Shown here in pieces: positions 1-10,520 of a DNA stretch of 64,000 nucleotides. The notes under the pieces are model-generated. The model saw nothing but the letters and a program-made list of their open reading frames with translations, searched no databases and was not told the origin of the DNA. Made by a program: the position numbers and the translations under genes. Source of the DNA: Petrolisthes cinctipes (lineage: Eukaryota > Arthropoda > Malacostraca > Decapoda > Porcellanidae); the NCBI GenBank assembly GCA_033782935.1, contig JAWQEG010000261.1, forward strand, positions 648,001-712,000, written 5' to 3'. How positions within the stretch are numbered: the stretch's first letter is position 1; the number at the start of each line of letters is the position of its first letter.

Positions 1-850
1 GACACATTCGGTACACCATTCCCACAACACCACCAACAATGGACCACAACAGCCCGGCAACCGCCATACCAGACACCATCGGCGCCCCTACACCTACGCC
101 ACCAATACCAATGGACGTCACCATCCCGCCTACCTCCACCAGCGCCACGTCATACACCCACTACCACACCACAGCACTGGCAGAACCCCCACTTCTGCAT
201 GTACCATCAGAGGTTCGGACATGCTGCACACAATTGCCAGACCTTCTCAGGGAAACGAGTAAGGCGGTGGGTGGCAAGACGACGCCCTCCACACTACCGC
301 ATACTCAACGACACCCAACTCAGGGCCATTCATCAGCACACCTACCCTACAGCACCATCTTGCCCATGCACCTCCTCCTAGCAGCAACAACTCGTCTGCA
401 ACCCTCACCACCGCTCCACTACCACCTGCCGTGCAACAAGCCACCATACCTGCACGTACTCCTCACCCTACCGCCGCACTCTCCTGTGGGTGGAGGACCT
501 AGAATCGGGGGACAACTTCCTCATCGACTCTGGGTCAGAGATGTTGTGCCCTCGGTGGCGAAAGACAGAGAATGCCAAGTTTCCATGGCATACGACCTCC
601 TCGCTGCCAACAAATCACCCATTGCTACGTTTGGCACGAGGAACAGGGGCGTCACCCTACTTCGGCAGGAGTAGGTAGTGTTTCCTTGATTTCTTAACTG
701 CACATGATCTGATAGACGCCAGAAGGCAACGCCTCATACACCAACCATCAGGTGCCATCATACATGCCAAACACTATAAACACCATACACCTTCCATCAC
801 ACAAATTACACACTCCAACTCTTATGAACATGTAATACAAGAATACCCTA
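1..850 (+). pseudogene. Ty3/gypsy gag-protease remnant, 3' truncated by DIRS-like element
   Basis: Broken piece of a Ty3/gypsy polyprotein. At 196-237 a C-x2-YH...A-x2-NC motif resembles the Cys/His knuckle of arthropod gypsy gag proteins. At 517-540 the same frame reads FLIDSGSE, the active-site region of a retroviral-type aspartic protease. The flap-like LLAANKSPIATFG follows near 594-638 but in another frame, so there is a frameshift near 590. After a stop at about 672, 690-845 still resembles the protease-RT linker (AHDLIDARRQRL; EYP near the end). Coding similarity ends where the DIRS-like element begins at 851. The related gypsy element at 56929-62079 carries the same knuckle and protease types. 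Class call is firm; exact family is unknown. Confidence 0.75.
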
Positions 851-1076
851 TTATTGGTATAGTGGAACCAGCACAGCTGGATTTGCTATAGAATACACCC
901 CTTCTCCAGCCCAGGCCCCATATAGGCATAATCTGGGCTAGAAGGGTCTATTCCGTGACGATCATCAGAAGTAAATTAAAATTCAAATCTGGCGCTGTAC
1001 TGATAGTGGAGCCACCTGGTGGTGGCGTGATGAGGTATTAAGCCCGCTCCCCCGCTGATCACCGCTCGGTCACTCT
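851..1076 (+). repeat. Left inverted terminal repeat of the first DIRS-like element
   Basis: Reverse complement of 7643-7848 with few mismatches and a short insertion near 1014-1030. The outer 40 bases are also complementary to 7485-7525 in the ICR. Confidence 0.8.
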
Positions 1077-1191
1077 GTCGCGGAACACGTACCTGTCAAC
1101 ATCTACGCTCCTCGCTGCTACGCTACGGTATTGTGTCACGTGTTCCTGCTATCGTTTCTTTTGTGTTCTAGTGGCTTGCCTGCTTTGCAGA

Positions 1192-1217
1192 TGTGTGTGT
1201 GTGTGTGTGTGTGTGTT
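1192..1217. repeat. (GT)n microsatellite
   Basis: Thirteen uninterrupted GT dinucleotides inside the DIRS-like element. Confidence 0.95.
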
Positions 1218-1345
1218 TTAGGAGTTTAGGGTGTTAATGTGGGAATATTTTCCTTTCCTAGGGATAGTTAATTTTCTTCCCTAGTGGAGGGGGCTCATTT
1301 GGGCATCCTTTTTTCGGAGTTTTCTCCCCTTATCCCCCTCTCACC

Positions 1346-2030
1346 CTTCCTCCTGCCACTAGTACACTTATTTGGTGTGTTTTCCTCGTTTTTTTTTAGG
1401 TTTTTAGCGAGGTTTGGCCTCCCCACGTGGGGCCTTTACCTCCCCACGTGGTGTGTGTGTGGGGGCTTGTAGCCCTCTTGTGCCCTCCCCGAGTATTGTG
1501 TAAGTCCACGCGGTTTGGGGGGAGCGAGAATTGTGCCCAGATTCTCCCTTCCTCTCCCTTGCGTGTTTTTTAAGTGTGTTTTTGTTTTTTCCCAGTGTGG
1601 TGTTCCTGGGTTTTTGCCCTTCAGGCTGCCTAGTATGTTGGGGGCTACTTTTCGGGGTTTTTTCCCCTTCCCTGTCCTGCCTCCCTTCCTCCTGCCACTA
1701 GTACACGTCATTTGGTGTATTTTTCCTCGGGGTTTTTTGGTGTTAGCGAGGTTTTTTCCTCCCCACGTGGTGCGGGTGTAGGACTACTTAGCCCCTTATT
1801 GATGTTTCCCCCGAGTGTGGTTTAGTGTTACGTGGGGTGCGGGGAGCGAGGATTGTGCCCAGGTCCTCGTTTCCCCTTCCCAGCGTTTTTTTGGGGTTGT
1901 TTCGGGTGTTTTCCCAGTGTGTCTGTTACCCTGGGAGTTGCCCCTCAGGCTGTCTGTGCCTCTCCTTTGGGGCCTGCAGACCTGGGCTTGTTTCCCCGCC
2001 CCCGCGGGAGGGGGTTTTTTGCCTTTCGGG
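1346..2030 (+). repeat. Two degenerate direct repeats of about 340 bp
   Basis: Copies begin at 1346 and 1685 with the same CTTCCTCCTGCCACTAG start. They share in order a CCTCCCCACGTGG box, a GGGGAGCGAG box followed by TTGTGCCCAG, and CCCAGTGTG. The stretch is T/G/C-rich with repeated GGGTTTTTTCCCC tracts. Open frames across it have skewed composition and no recognised domain. Confidence 0.6.
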
Positions 2031-2060
2031 TTTTTTTCCCGGTTTGGGTGGGTGTCCCCT

Positions 2061-2155
2061 GACGGCCACCAGCATTGTTCGCCCCACGCACCCTGCTTCA
2101 CGCCCAAGACTTGCGACCCTTTGGTGTGTAGTGTGGAAGGCTGTATGTTGTGTTT
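2061..2155 (+). other. Cys/His-rich motif, copy 1 (possible gag remnant)
   Basis: The frame starting 2061 reads H-x-HC-x2-HAPC-x6-CDPLVC-x4-C, a compact Cys/His pattern that could bind zinc. A second copy with HC-x2-HAPC-x5-YDPLAC-x2-C lies at 6250-6345, and the DNA of the two copies is similar over about 70 bp. Inference: remnants of a structural protein of this DIRS-like element. No family was matched with certainty. Confidence 0.4.
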
Positions 2156-2679
2156 TTCTCTGCACGTGGCACGAACACGTGTGCATGTTTGCCCCTTGTG
2201 TGGGGATTTTCCCCGTGTGTGTGTGTTGGTTGGTGTGTGCGCTCACGCTGTGACTGTCTTCCCCCGTGTGTGGTGAGTACTTGTTTGGGTTTTTTCTCCT
2301 CGGGTTTTTTACCCCTGTGGGGAGTTAGGTTATTTATTTACACGTGTCCCTTCTCCCCTGTGTCTTGGGGCCTCTGCACCTTTTTGGTGTTTTTCCTTGT
2401 CAGCTCTTTTAGTGTCTTTAGGATATTATTCTGATAATGTTGCCTGCACTTCTGTAGCTGCCTTACCAAGCAACGTTTTACTCACTACACCTGCTTGACT
2501 TCTTGCTACTACTGTACTGTTTTTAGTCTGCGTTGTAGCATTCTTCTTCGTGCAGTACGGTATTTTCAACATTTAGTACCATCTTTTTTCTTACAATTCA
2601 GTACAGTTTTTATAATTTTTAACATTATGCGGTAGGGTAGTAAGACTATCTATCTTTCTTCTTACATAACTCTTACTTT

Positions 2680-3540
2680 GTGCTTGCCTTTATTGGGGGT
2701 AAGAGAAGCTTATTATTTTCTGGTAGAGTAACATGTTCCTCCTTTAAAACCCTCTCCCTCCTTGGGTTTCCTAGGGTCTACTCTCGGCTTTTGGGGACCG
2801 TGTTTGCGGGGTTTTTTCCCCAGCAGTGTGGGGGTGAGTATGTGTGGGTTAGTGTTTTGCCTTGGGAGTTAGTGTTGTCCTCCCTCGGGGTGTTTTGTGT
2901 TTTTCCATGTGTGTACACGTGGGTTCACGTGTTAACCCCCTTTTTTCTCTCGCAGTCCACTCGTGCCTTGTGTGCTTCTTCTGGCTGCACCGTGAGGTTG
3001 TTCCTCGACGTGCATCACCACTGTTCCCCACACATGCTTCTGCACTCCCAGGAGGACGTTCCTGCTACGTGCCTCTCGGGGTCACAGGGGATCAAGCTCC
3101 TAGCACCCCGCCGAGTCCCCGTCGCCTTCCCTGGATGGTTCTGTGCCTCCCTTCCGTGGTTTCCCACCATTCTCGGAAGCGAGCCAGACCACCACGCTGG
3201 CCCCCCTGGCTACCTGACCGGTACCAGGACCCAGCAGGGAAGCTGCTTCGTCTCCCCCAAGGGCGAGCTCCTCTAGCTGCTCTCGGGGGTGCAAGCACGA
3301 GTCCAGGAGGAGGTCTCGCCCTCGGGTCCACAGGGTTTCGGGTCCCTAGCACACCGAGAGGCCTCCTCTCCTTCCTTTAGTCGGCTCTGATACCCCCCCC
3401 GAGGTTCCCACCTCAGCAGGAGGGGGTCAGACCGTCGGGCTGCATCCCTGATCACCTCCCAGGTACCAGGGCCCAGCAAGGAAAGGCTCCTTCTCCCCCG
3501 TGGACGCGCTCAAAGAGCCGCTCCCGAGGGAGCAAGCGTA
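2680..3540 (+). pseudogene. Arg/Ser/Pro-rich coding remnant, possibly gag
   Basis: Overlapping open frames at 2680-3276 and 2862-3380 are rich in Arg, Ser and Pro. The segment at 3216-3300 (GGTACCAGG start, then a GAGC-rich stretch) recurs in altered form at 3448-3530. In one frame the latter encodes alternating Ser/Arg (KSRSRGSKRS). Basic Ser/Arg-rich tails are common in DIRS-type gag proteins, which is the only reason for the suggestion. No conserved domain is visible, and the frames are broken. Confidence 0.3.
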
Positions 3541-3544
3541 GCAC

Positions 3545-4380
3545 CAAATGCAGGTCCTCCTCAGCTAAGGACCCGGTGGGGGTACCAACTGACGAACCTG
3601 CAGGTCCCTGCCAACTAGGCTCCGACCATAGCCTAGAGTACTACCCATGCACAACCTAGTACCATAGAGCAGGTCCCTCTCAGCCAAGGACCCGGTAGGG
3701 TACTAACTGACAAACCTGCTAGGACCTGGCCAGCTAGGGGGCTACCCAGGCACAACCTAGTGCCAAGAACAGGACCCTTTCACCCAAGGACCCGGTGGGG
3801 TACTAACTGGCAAGCCTGCTAGGACCTAGCCAGCTAGGCTCCTACCACAGCCTAGGGTGCTACCCATGCACAACCTAGTGCCAACAGCAGGACCCGCTCA
3901 GCCAAGGACCCGGTAGGGTCCCGACTGATAAACCTGCTAGGACCTGGCCAGCTAGGGTTCTACCCATGCACAACCTAGGGCCAAGAGCAGGACCCGCTCA
4001 GCCAAGGACCCGGTAGGGTACTGACTGACAAGCCTGCGAGGACCTGGCCAGCCAGTCTCCTCCACTATCTAGGTGCTGCCTATGCACAACCTAGCACCAA
4101 TAGCAGGACCCGCTCAACCAACAACCCGGGAGGGTACTGACTGAGAGGCCTGCTGGGACCTAGCCAGCTAGGCTTCGACCACAGCCAAGGTTCTACCTGT
4201 GCACAACCTAGGGGCTACCTCGGGCTCAGCCAAGGCGCTACCTTTGCACAACCTAGGCGCTACCCGGGGCTCAACCTAGTGTGACATGGTCCTCAGCCTA
4301 AGGGCTACCTGGACCTGAACCTAGTGGCTAGCTGGACCTGAACCTGGGGTCCCAGCCTAGGGGGTACCTGGGACTCAGCC
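3545..4380 (+). repeat. Minisatellite array with alternating 118/100-bp units, degenerating downstream
   Basis: The AAGGACCCGG box recurs at about 3569, 3688, 3788, 3906 and 4006, with a weaker ACAACCCGG at about 4121. Spacings are about 119, 100, 118, 100 and 115. The longer units carry an extra CTCC(G/T)ACC...AGCCTAG block of about 18 bp. After about 4200 only short CCTAG/GCTACC motifs repeat. No coding potential. Confidence 0.8.
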
Positions 4381-5240
4381 TACGGCAGCTAGTTCATGAG
4401 AGTTTATAACACACGGCCTCTTTGCCACGTGAGGGAAATAGGAGAGCGAATGCGATAACGTTTCAAAACGTTCTCAGAGCTGTAACAACACTCAAATTCG
4501 GGGTTTTTTCCAGTCACTGGCCTCCCTGACATTGACGTTTTTACGTCCCTCTTTTCCTGTAATGATTCGCAGGTGGTCACCAGGGTTCTCCGAAACGTCA
4601 ATAATTCTTTACCAAGAACGAGACACCCTACCCTGTGCTGATGTAGGGTTTCAATTGAGGTATGTCTTCCAGCGGTGGGGCAACTGTTGGTCCCCCATAA
4701 ATTCCCACAAAAGTTTGTTTATTCATAGTTTGGCTTAGCCTCCCCAGACATTTCAGGTAACTGCTTGACCCACCAGTCTTCTGTTCTGCTTGGCTGAGAA
4801 GTTTTCAAAGTAGTTTTCTCACCTCACGGTGGTCCTTACCAAATGCAAACAAACCATTGATAAACTATACGGCTCCGGTAGTTGCCTACCGTCCTACCAA
4901 GCTGCACATGTCACTCTTGGTGTCATGTCTAAGCTCTCAAGGATGATATTACAGCTACCCTAGTCATCGCCTCGGATCACCTGTTTTGTATCCCCATAAC
5001 AGGGAGACATGGAGCAGCAAGATTTGTGTCTTGTACACCATACTCACTCAATGGGGGCTTTTTAACTACGTCCTTAACCTTTCATCGCACGCATTCCACT
5101 TAGGGGATGCGGGCGAGGGGATATTGGGTCTTCAGCTTACCCTGGTCGATGCCTTGTATTAGTGCTCAGGACGGTCCTGGCGTTACACTCTCGACACTAT
5201 CCCAGACAGCCTCGTGAGATTTAAGGTTCGCCTCATTCCC
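4381..5240. other. Unassigned interior of the first DIRS-like element
   Basis: No convincing ORF or domain on either strand. The longest open stretch (4532-4738, plus) has no recognisable motif. An RT would be expected hereabouts in an intact DIRS element and was not found. Confidence 0.5.
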
Positions 5241-5242
5241 TA

Positions 5243-6132
5243 GTGGGGGAGCCGGCCAATTATGTGCCACCCCACAGCCCCACTATTGCAAAGGTACCCG
5301 TTCCTGAACCCGCCCTTCTCACCTTCCCTGCCGCGTCGCTGGCAGGGGACTCGAGTCCACCTGGGGATTTTGGAGCCGTTCCCGTTCCCCCAATCTCTCT
5401 GGGTCTCGAGTCCCCAAGGGGCACCCTGGCGGAGGAGCTGGCTGCCTCTCCTCCCCCTTTCCCGTCGCCTCATCCTGTGGACGACGGGTACCTTCCCTAC
5501 TCTTGGGCCTTTCTTCCTTCGTCCTGGACTCACTCCAGAGGAGGGCAGACGGGTGCGTAGTCTCACGATCCTTCTCAACCAGAGGTTTGGGTGAGGAGGC
5601 ACGACGGGCTAGTGAAACGGGAAGCGGACGAACTTTTCGGTTTGTCCGTAGGCCACGCGCCCTTCCCCACCTACCATGGTGGAGGCGGCGGGACCCGTTC
5701 CTGGACCTGCTCTCTCCGAGTCCCCACGGTGGAGCGGGTACGGGATCTGGGGGGGGGGGCGGGACATCCACCACATCCTTCAGGACGAGGTATCTGTTCC
5801 ACTCGCTCTCCCCCACCCCCTGTGTTGCAATGGGGACTCCGCCCACCTTACCACAGGGTCCCCGTGGGAGACAGAAAAGGGGGAGGGTGCGCCCGAATGG
5901 AAAAGGTCGGACGACTTACCTTCCGTCACCAGTCATCCCATACGTCATCTCCATTCTGTACAGTCTCATGGTTAGAACATCTTGGTGTTTCTTTTCTCCT
6001 CTCGGGATATTTTACCCGAACCTAGGCCATAGCCTAGGTTCGGGGGACCCTAACAACAAAAATGGGGGGGGGGGGTCCTCGACCCTCTGGCCTATCCCCT
6101 CGAGGGTGTCTTTAAAGACTTACGACTTGTAA
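5243..6132 (+). pseudogene. Pro/Gly/Arg-rich open frames, no recognised domain
   Basis: GC-rich stretch open in several frames: 5243-5560, 5503-6132 and 5591-6025 plus, and 5319-5846 minus. The plus frames are dominated by Pro, Gly, Ser and Arg. A run of G at 5750-5761 and another at 6066-6076 interrupt it. Several open frames at once are expected from GC-rich DNA and are not good evidence for a gene. At best this is a degenerate gag or linker region of the DIRS-like element. Confidence 0.25.
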
Positions 6133-6243
6133 CACTTTCTGGTTTTAACAGAAAGTTGTCCGTGTATAATGATAATAAATTTTATGAGTAACAACCCTTC
6201 CACAGCAGCTACCACCCTAGCTTTGGGAAATCGTTTTACGATG

Positions 6244-6345
6244 GTCGGCCACCTGCACTGTTCGCCTCACGCACCCTGCTTCACGCCCAAGGGTTATGAC
6301 CCTTTGGCGTGTGGTGTGTGCCGCCCCAGGGCTGAGCTGTGTCGG
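6244..6345 (+). other. Cys/His-rich motif, copy 2
   Basis: Reads HC-x2-HAPC-x5-YDPLAC-x2-C, followed by Pro/Arg-rich sequence. DNA is similar to 2067-2135. See copy 1 for interpretation. Confidence 0.4.
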
Positions 6346-6439
6346 GAGACACCCGCCTCTGCCCGCCCCCAAAACTCCCCCGCCCTTGCCTCCCTTCATA
6401 ACACGTGGACTAGGGCCGGGAGAATGGCGGGCCCAGACT

Positions 6440-6848
6440 CCCTCCTGGTCCCTTCACCGCGTCCTTTTCCTACCTGACCTTCGAGGGGGTTCCTCTGGAG
6501 GTTTGTCACCTCCTCCAGAAAGCTCTCTTCCTGCTCGCCTTAGCTACAGGGTACAGGGCCTCTCAGTTGGCAGCCCTTACCCGTCGCACAGCCTTTTCAT
6601 CTGTAAGCCCTAACCTTACTTCTTTAACTATCCCCCCCTCTCCTGCTTTCCTAGCTAAGAACGAGCAGGCTGACGACAGGATTGGCCCTCTCGCAGTACC
6701 CTCGTTCCTGAGGGATGGAAGTTTCCACCCCCTCTGTCTAGTCCACGCGTTTACTAAATACGTGGAGGCAACGAGAGGGGCTTCTCCGGACCACCTCTTC
6801 TACAACTCTAGGTCCGGTAACCCTCTTTTCCCTAGGTCAATCGGATGA
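6440..6848 (+). pseudogene. DIRS-type tyrosine recombinase fragment
   Basis: The frame from about 6465 reads FLLALATGYRASQLAAL, the alpha-helical box holding the first catalytic Arg of tyrosine recombinases. It continues through FLAKNEQAD, PLCLVHAFTKYVEAT and LFYNSRSGNPLF, typical of the DIRS family. Upstream SWSLHRVL is in another frame, so there is a frameshift near 6470. The frame stops at 6846-6848, before the His-x2-Arg and Tyr boxes, so the catalytic half is missing. In intact elements this enzyme inserts the circular DNA product. Position directly upstream of the ICR agrees with DIRS gene order. Confidence 0.7.
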
Positions 6849-7484
6849 GTGACTGGATATATATATTAAACACAGGATTACTGCATCCTTGTGTCCTCCT
6901 TCATCCCCTCGGGATCGCATGACCTGAGCCGGGGCCATAGCCCTAGCTCAGAGGACTTTAATAAAAAGGGGGGGGGGGCCCGGGGCTGGGGGCACCCCCT
7001 CTCCTGTACCCGACCCCTCGAGTCTGCCTATAAAGACTTTAGTTGGTTAACAATTCTGGTCTAGAACAGAATAGTCTACGGTATATATATTTTATTCTAA
7101 GCTATTACAACACTTCCACCACAGCTAGTCCCCTAGCCAGTGTTGGAAGTTGCTTTAGCTTCAGCCTCACCTTAGCTCGTTTACCTTTTATGATGGGGGG
7201 GGGGGGGCCAGGGTCACCCCCTCTCCTGTACCCGACCCCTCGAGTCTGCCTATAAAGACTTTAGTTGGGTAACGATTCTGGTCTATAACAGAATAGTCTA
7301 CGGTTTTTATTTTATTAGCTACTACTACACTTCCACCACAGCTAGTCCCCTAGCCAGTGTTGGAAGTTGCTTTAGCTTCAGCCTCACCCTGCTCGGTTAC
7401 CTTTTTGATTCCCCGCTCTCTCGACCGCTCTTAACTAAGCACATGATTGCCTCCACCTCACCTCCCACCTACCGCATCGCATGC

Positions 7485-7588
7485 ATAGCAAATCCAGCTG
7501 TGCTGGTTCCACTATACCAATAATAGTGCATTTGTCGCGGCTTCTAGCCGCTTAAATTGTATTTATTGGTTGTGGAACCAGCACAGCT
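7485..7588 (+). repeat. Internal complementary region (ICR) of the first DIRS-like element
   Basis: 7485-7525 is the reverse complement of the left end (851-890). 7526-7588 is the reverse complement of the right end (7825-7888). The two halves abut at 7525/7526, as expected for a template that joins the two element ends. Confidence 0.75.
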
Positions 7589-7642
7589 TTGACTGTCCCA
7601 CCCACCTCCCGATGCGGCAGGCATTCACTTTCTTTCTCATTG

Positions 7643-7888
7643 GAGTGACCGAGCGGTGATCAGCGGGGGAGCGGGCTTAATACCTCATCGCTCCACTATC
7701 AGTACAGCGCCAGATTTGAATTTGAATTTACTTCTGATGATCGTCACGGAATAGACCCTTCTAGCCCAGATTATGCCTATACGGGGCCTGGGCTGGAGAA
7801 GGGGTGTATTCTATAGCAAATCCAGCTGTGCTTGTTCCACAACCAATAAATACAATTTAAGCGGCTAGAAGCCGTGACAAATGCACTA
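7643..7888 (+). repeat. Right inverted terminal repeat and end extension of the first DIRS-like element
   Basis: 7643-7848 mirrors 851-1076. The outer extension 7849-7888 is matched only by the ICR. The end at 7888 is inferred from the ICR. Confidence 0.75.
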
Positions 7889-8930
7889 ATCTCTGTTCTA
7901 CCTCATTGAGGTGTACATTTAGCAAATGTCTTGATGCAGCTCAAGGGTGCATTGCATATAAGATTTCGTACGCTCAGAGTATCTGTGAGGCTTACATGTT
8001 GATATGCAACGACCTGGCACGCATCACGGGACACAGAAACAAATCAGTCACCGTTGGCATGGCAACCATAACGCTATCTCCCAGAGTTTAGTTGTAGCAG
8101 ACGAAAACGACCAAAATATTTTTATTTAAAGAAGAGGAAATTTAGATTGCATGTTTGTAAAGGTTGGAAAATGAAGTAGGTTACGAATATGTTTTCAAAT
8201 TCCGTGGTATTTTTATAAGGTCGTACGTTTACGAACTCGCAGCCACATTCATGAGTCATTACTCGGCAATTATCGCATTTTCGCCAGAGAATTAGCCGTG
8301 GCTGAATTTCATGCCGTTAACATTTTTTTAGAGCAGTATCTGTTGTCGGAGCAAAACTAATAGGTGGTGCCTTAAGGGGTTCATTCATTTAGTTAGTAGC
8401 ATGTTTAGTCTTCGAAATGCCATATCTGTATGGAGCCATGCCCGAAAAAAAAATATATTATTATTATTATTATCATATGGAACCAGAATGAAAAATAAAT
8501 GGCATCTGCATTAAATAAGTGATTAATATATTATTTGAAGATAGAAATTCATCAGAAAATATTAAGCTCTGATACTAAGCCTAAAAAAGTCCCAAAGAAA
8601 ATAAAAATGCTAATATGATAAAACTTAACCTCTTGAAGCTAATGGCATGTCTTGACATTGTCTGATTATCATTAATTGAACTGTTTTATATACTTGTATA
8701 TCATGAGGTCTGTGTGAAAGTCTAACATTATAAAACATATCATAATGTTCATTTGACATATGATGATCAATGGCAGTTAAATACTTTCATAAAAAAATAT
8801 TACCAAGTTATCCACTTTTCGTATGCTTCAAATTGGTCATTTATTAACTAAATATAATTATATCAAGGACATGTTTTTCCATCTGCCTTAATGAAATAGT
8901 TAATCAGTACTGTCTGTCGAGGCTATTGAC
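7889..8930. other. Unassigned AT-rich DNA
   Basis: A 61-codon ORF at 7906-8091 matches nothing I recognise. A short TTA/ATT microsatellite lies at about 8457-8473. It does not obviously continue the gypsy remnant left of 851, so the far flank of the DIRS insertion is not confirmed. Confidence 0.5.
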
Positions 8931-8937
8931 AGTTCGC

Positions 8938-10060
8938 TACTTTTTTAAGATCCCAGCTGTAAAAGAGATGTTACGGTAGCAACACCGTGAAGGGCGTCTG
9001 CAGTTTGCGAGGGAACACTTGGAGAAGGATTTCGATTTCTGGGGCCGTGTCATTTTCTCAGACGAGAAAACCTTTCATGACAAACTACATTGTTGGTGAC
9101 CTGCTAATACCCGTTATGATGTGCACCACGTCTACCAGGAAGCGAGGAGTGGTCATGTGACAGCTAATGTGTGGGGCTGGGTGAACTTAAACTGTATGTG
9201 GGAGTTGGTGGACATTCAAGGACGATTTACAGCCGATCAGTATATAGAAATATTAGAGGAGGTTATGCTCCCAACAGTACAAGCATACAGTACTGTCTGC
9301 CATATCTTGAACGGGCTATTTTCATGCAGGTATAGATAATACATAAAATGGCTTACATTTATTCAGTGTTGATGGTGTGTATATTAAAACCTTTTGTAAC
9401 CAATTGCTAAGTAAATAGTTAAACAATAAGTACTAATTCAAATAATTATAGAAAATAATATAAGTTTGTAAAGTGCAGATGCTAAAGAAATCCTTGAAAT
9501 ATTTTTAATTTTGCTGGCAGAGGCATAAGCTTTGGCAATCGCTTTGAAGATGAAAACAAACCTTTCTTTGCTGCATGATTATCTTTGTACCCATTTTATT
9601 TCAAGAGCATTGGTATCCAGATGTTTGTGAGTATTTGAATAAGTGAAAACACAAATAGAGTCACAAATAATTTAATACTACAGCACTGCCTTGAATAAAA
9701 TTAATACCACTGTTCTAGATATATTAATATAGAGTTTTTGTTTTTTTACAATATTGATATCGGCTTCTTTTAACGCAGGTCCGTTGTCTGAACCATACTG
9801 CTAGGGTTGTAAGGACATGGTTTGAGGAGCATCGTGCCGAGGTTGAGCTGCTGGAGTGGCCGAGTAAGACCCCAGACTTGAATCCGTCTGGGGCAATATG
9901 GTGAACACCTGGGAACCAGAGATGGAAAGGACTCGGCAGCAGCTTTGGGATCATGCCACACGGGTCTGGGAGGGGCTAAGAGGAAAGCCAGATATCATTT
10001 ACAATATGGTTTCTTCCATGCCCAGTCGACTCATACACTGGCATGGGCTGTTTTCTGGCA
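8938..10060 (+). pseudogene. Tc1/mariner transposase remnant with probable intron
   Basis: Translated pieces follow the Tc1 DDE domain: RLQFAREHL, WGRVIFSDEKTF with the first catalytic Asp, NTRYDVHHVYQ, TANVWGW, QYIEILEEVMLP. After 9778 come HTARVVRTWFEEH, EWPSKTPDLNP and MVNTWEPEMERTR. The halves are separated by about 450 bp with a GT at 9330-9331 and an AG at 9777-9778, preceded by a T-rich stretch, so an intron is likely. Breaks: an in-frame stop after HCW near 9090, loss of the DN of the second catalytic motif, and a frameshift replacing the PIENxW box with SGAIW, losing the third acid. It resembles, but is not the same copy as, the Tc1-like element at 26921-30964. Confidence 0.75.
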
Positions 10061-10520
10061 TGGTTTGGAGGAATAATTATTCATCCAGGTCTCCCAATAC
10101 AAATTATTCCCTAAGGCCTAAGGAATACATTTGGAGCGAATTGGTGGGCTTCTGATTTCTCCATCCTATGCCAGGAAACAGACTAAGGTACCTCATTATT
10201 ACTAATAGGGAATCTGTTTCCTGGCGTGGTTTGAAGGAATTTGTAGCCCTCGATATTCACACACACTTTAAAAAAAATGTGGTTAGACCCACTTGTTTTG
10301 CCCGTGTTGGTTATAATATCTATGTTATCATATACAAAAGTAGATTGCCATTCGCTCTTACCATTTATTACTGCAGTGAGAAAAGCTGAGAACATTCCAA
10401 CACAAAATAAGACTATCATCCTTCTTTTCCACCACTGTGTATGTAATGTGTATGCACGGGTCCTGTGGTATGCGCTAAGCAACCCAGACTAGGGTAAAAG
10501 AAAAAGAAATGGCCTCAGCC
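10061..10520. other. Unassigned AT-rich DNA
   Basis: Two short forms of a CCAGGAAACAG / TGTTTCCTGGC pair at 10171 and 10213 form a weak inverted repeat. Short ORFs on both strands have no recognised domain. Confidence 0.4.

Larger units (their letters stand above)
6064..7412 (+). repeat. Three direct repeats of about 220 bp with a conserved small hairpin
   Basis: Two close copies at about 6969-7190 and 7191-7412 (G-run, CACCCCCTCTCCTGTACCC box, TAAAGACTT, hairpin, CTTCCACCACAGCTA box) and a diverged copy at about 6064-6246. The third copy is separated by the Cys/His motif and the recombinase fragment. Each has a 6-8 bp hairpin just after TAAAGACTT. Confidence 0.7.
851..7888 (+). mobile_element. 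DIRS-like tyrosine-recombinase retrotransposon with ITRs and ICR, defective
   Basis: Seen in sequence: inverted terminal repeats (851-1076 against 7643-7848) and an internal segment (7485-7588) whose two halves are complementary to the two outer ends, 851-890 and 7825-7888. Known of DIRS elements: this ITR plus internal complementary region is the diagnostic layout used to rebuild the ends after circular replication. A tyrosine recombinase fragment (6440-6848) just upstream of the ICR fits the usual gene order. No reverse transcriptase or RNase H was recognised. The interior is GC-rich and packed with repeats, unlike the AT-rich flanks. It lies inside a gypsy remnant. Most likely a non-autonomous or decayed DIRS derivative. 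Confidence 0.72.

Noticed and set aside
1796..2276. Several open frames on both strands
   Set aside because: GC/T-rich repeat sequence is open in many frames; only the short Cys/His stretch looks protein-like.
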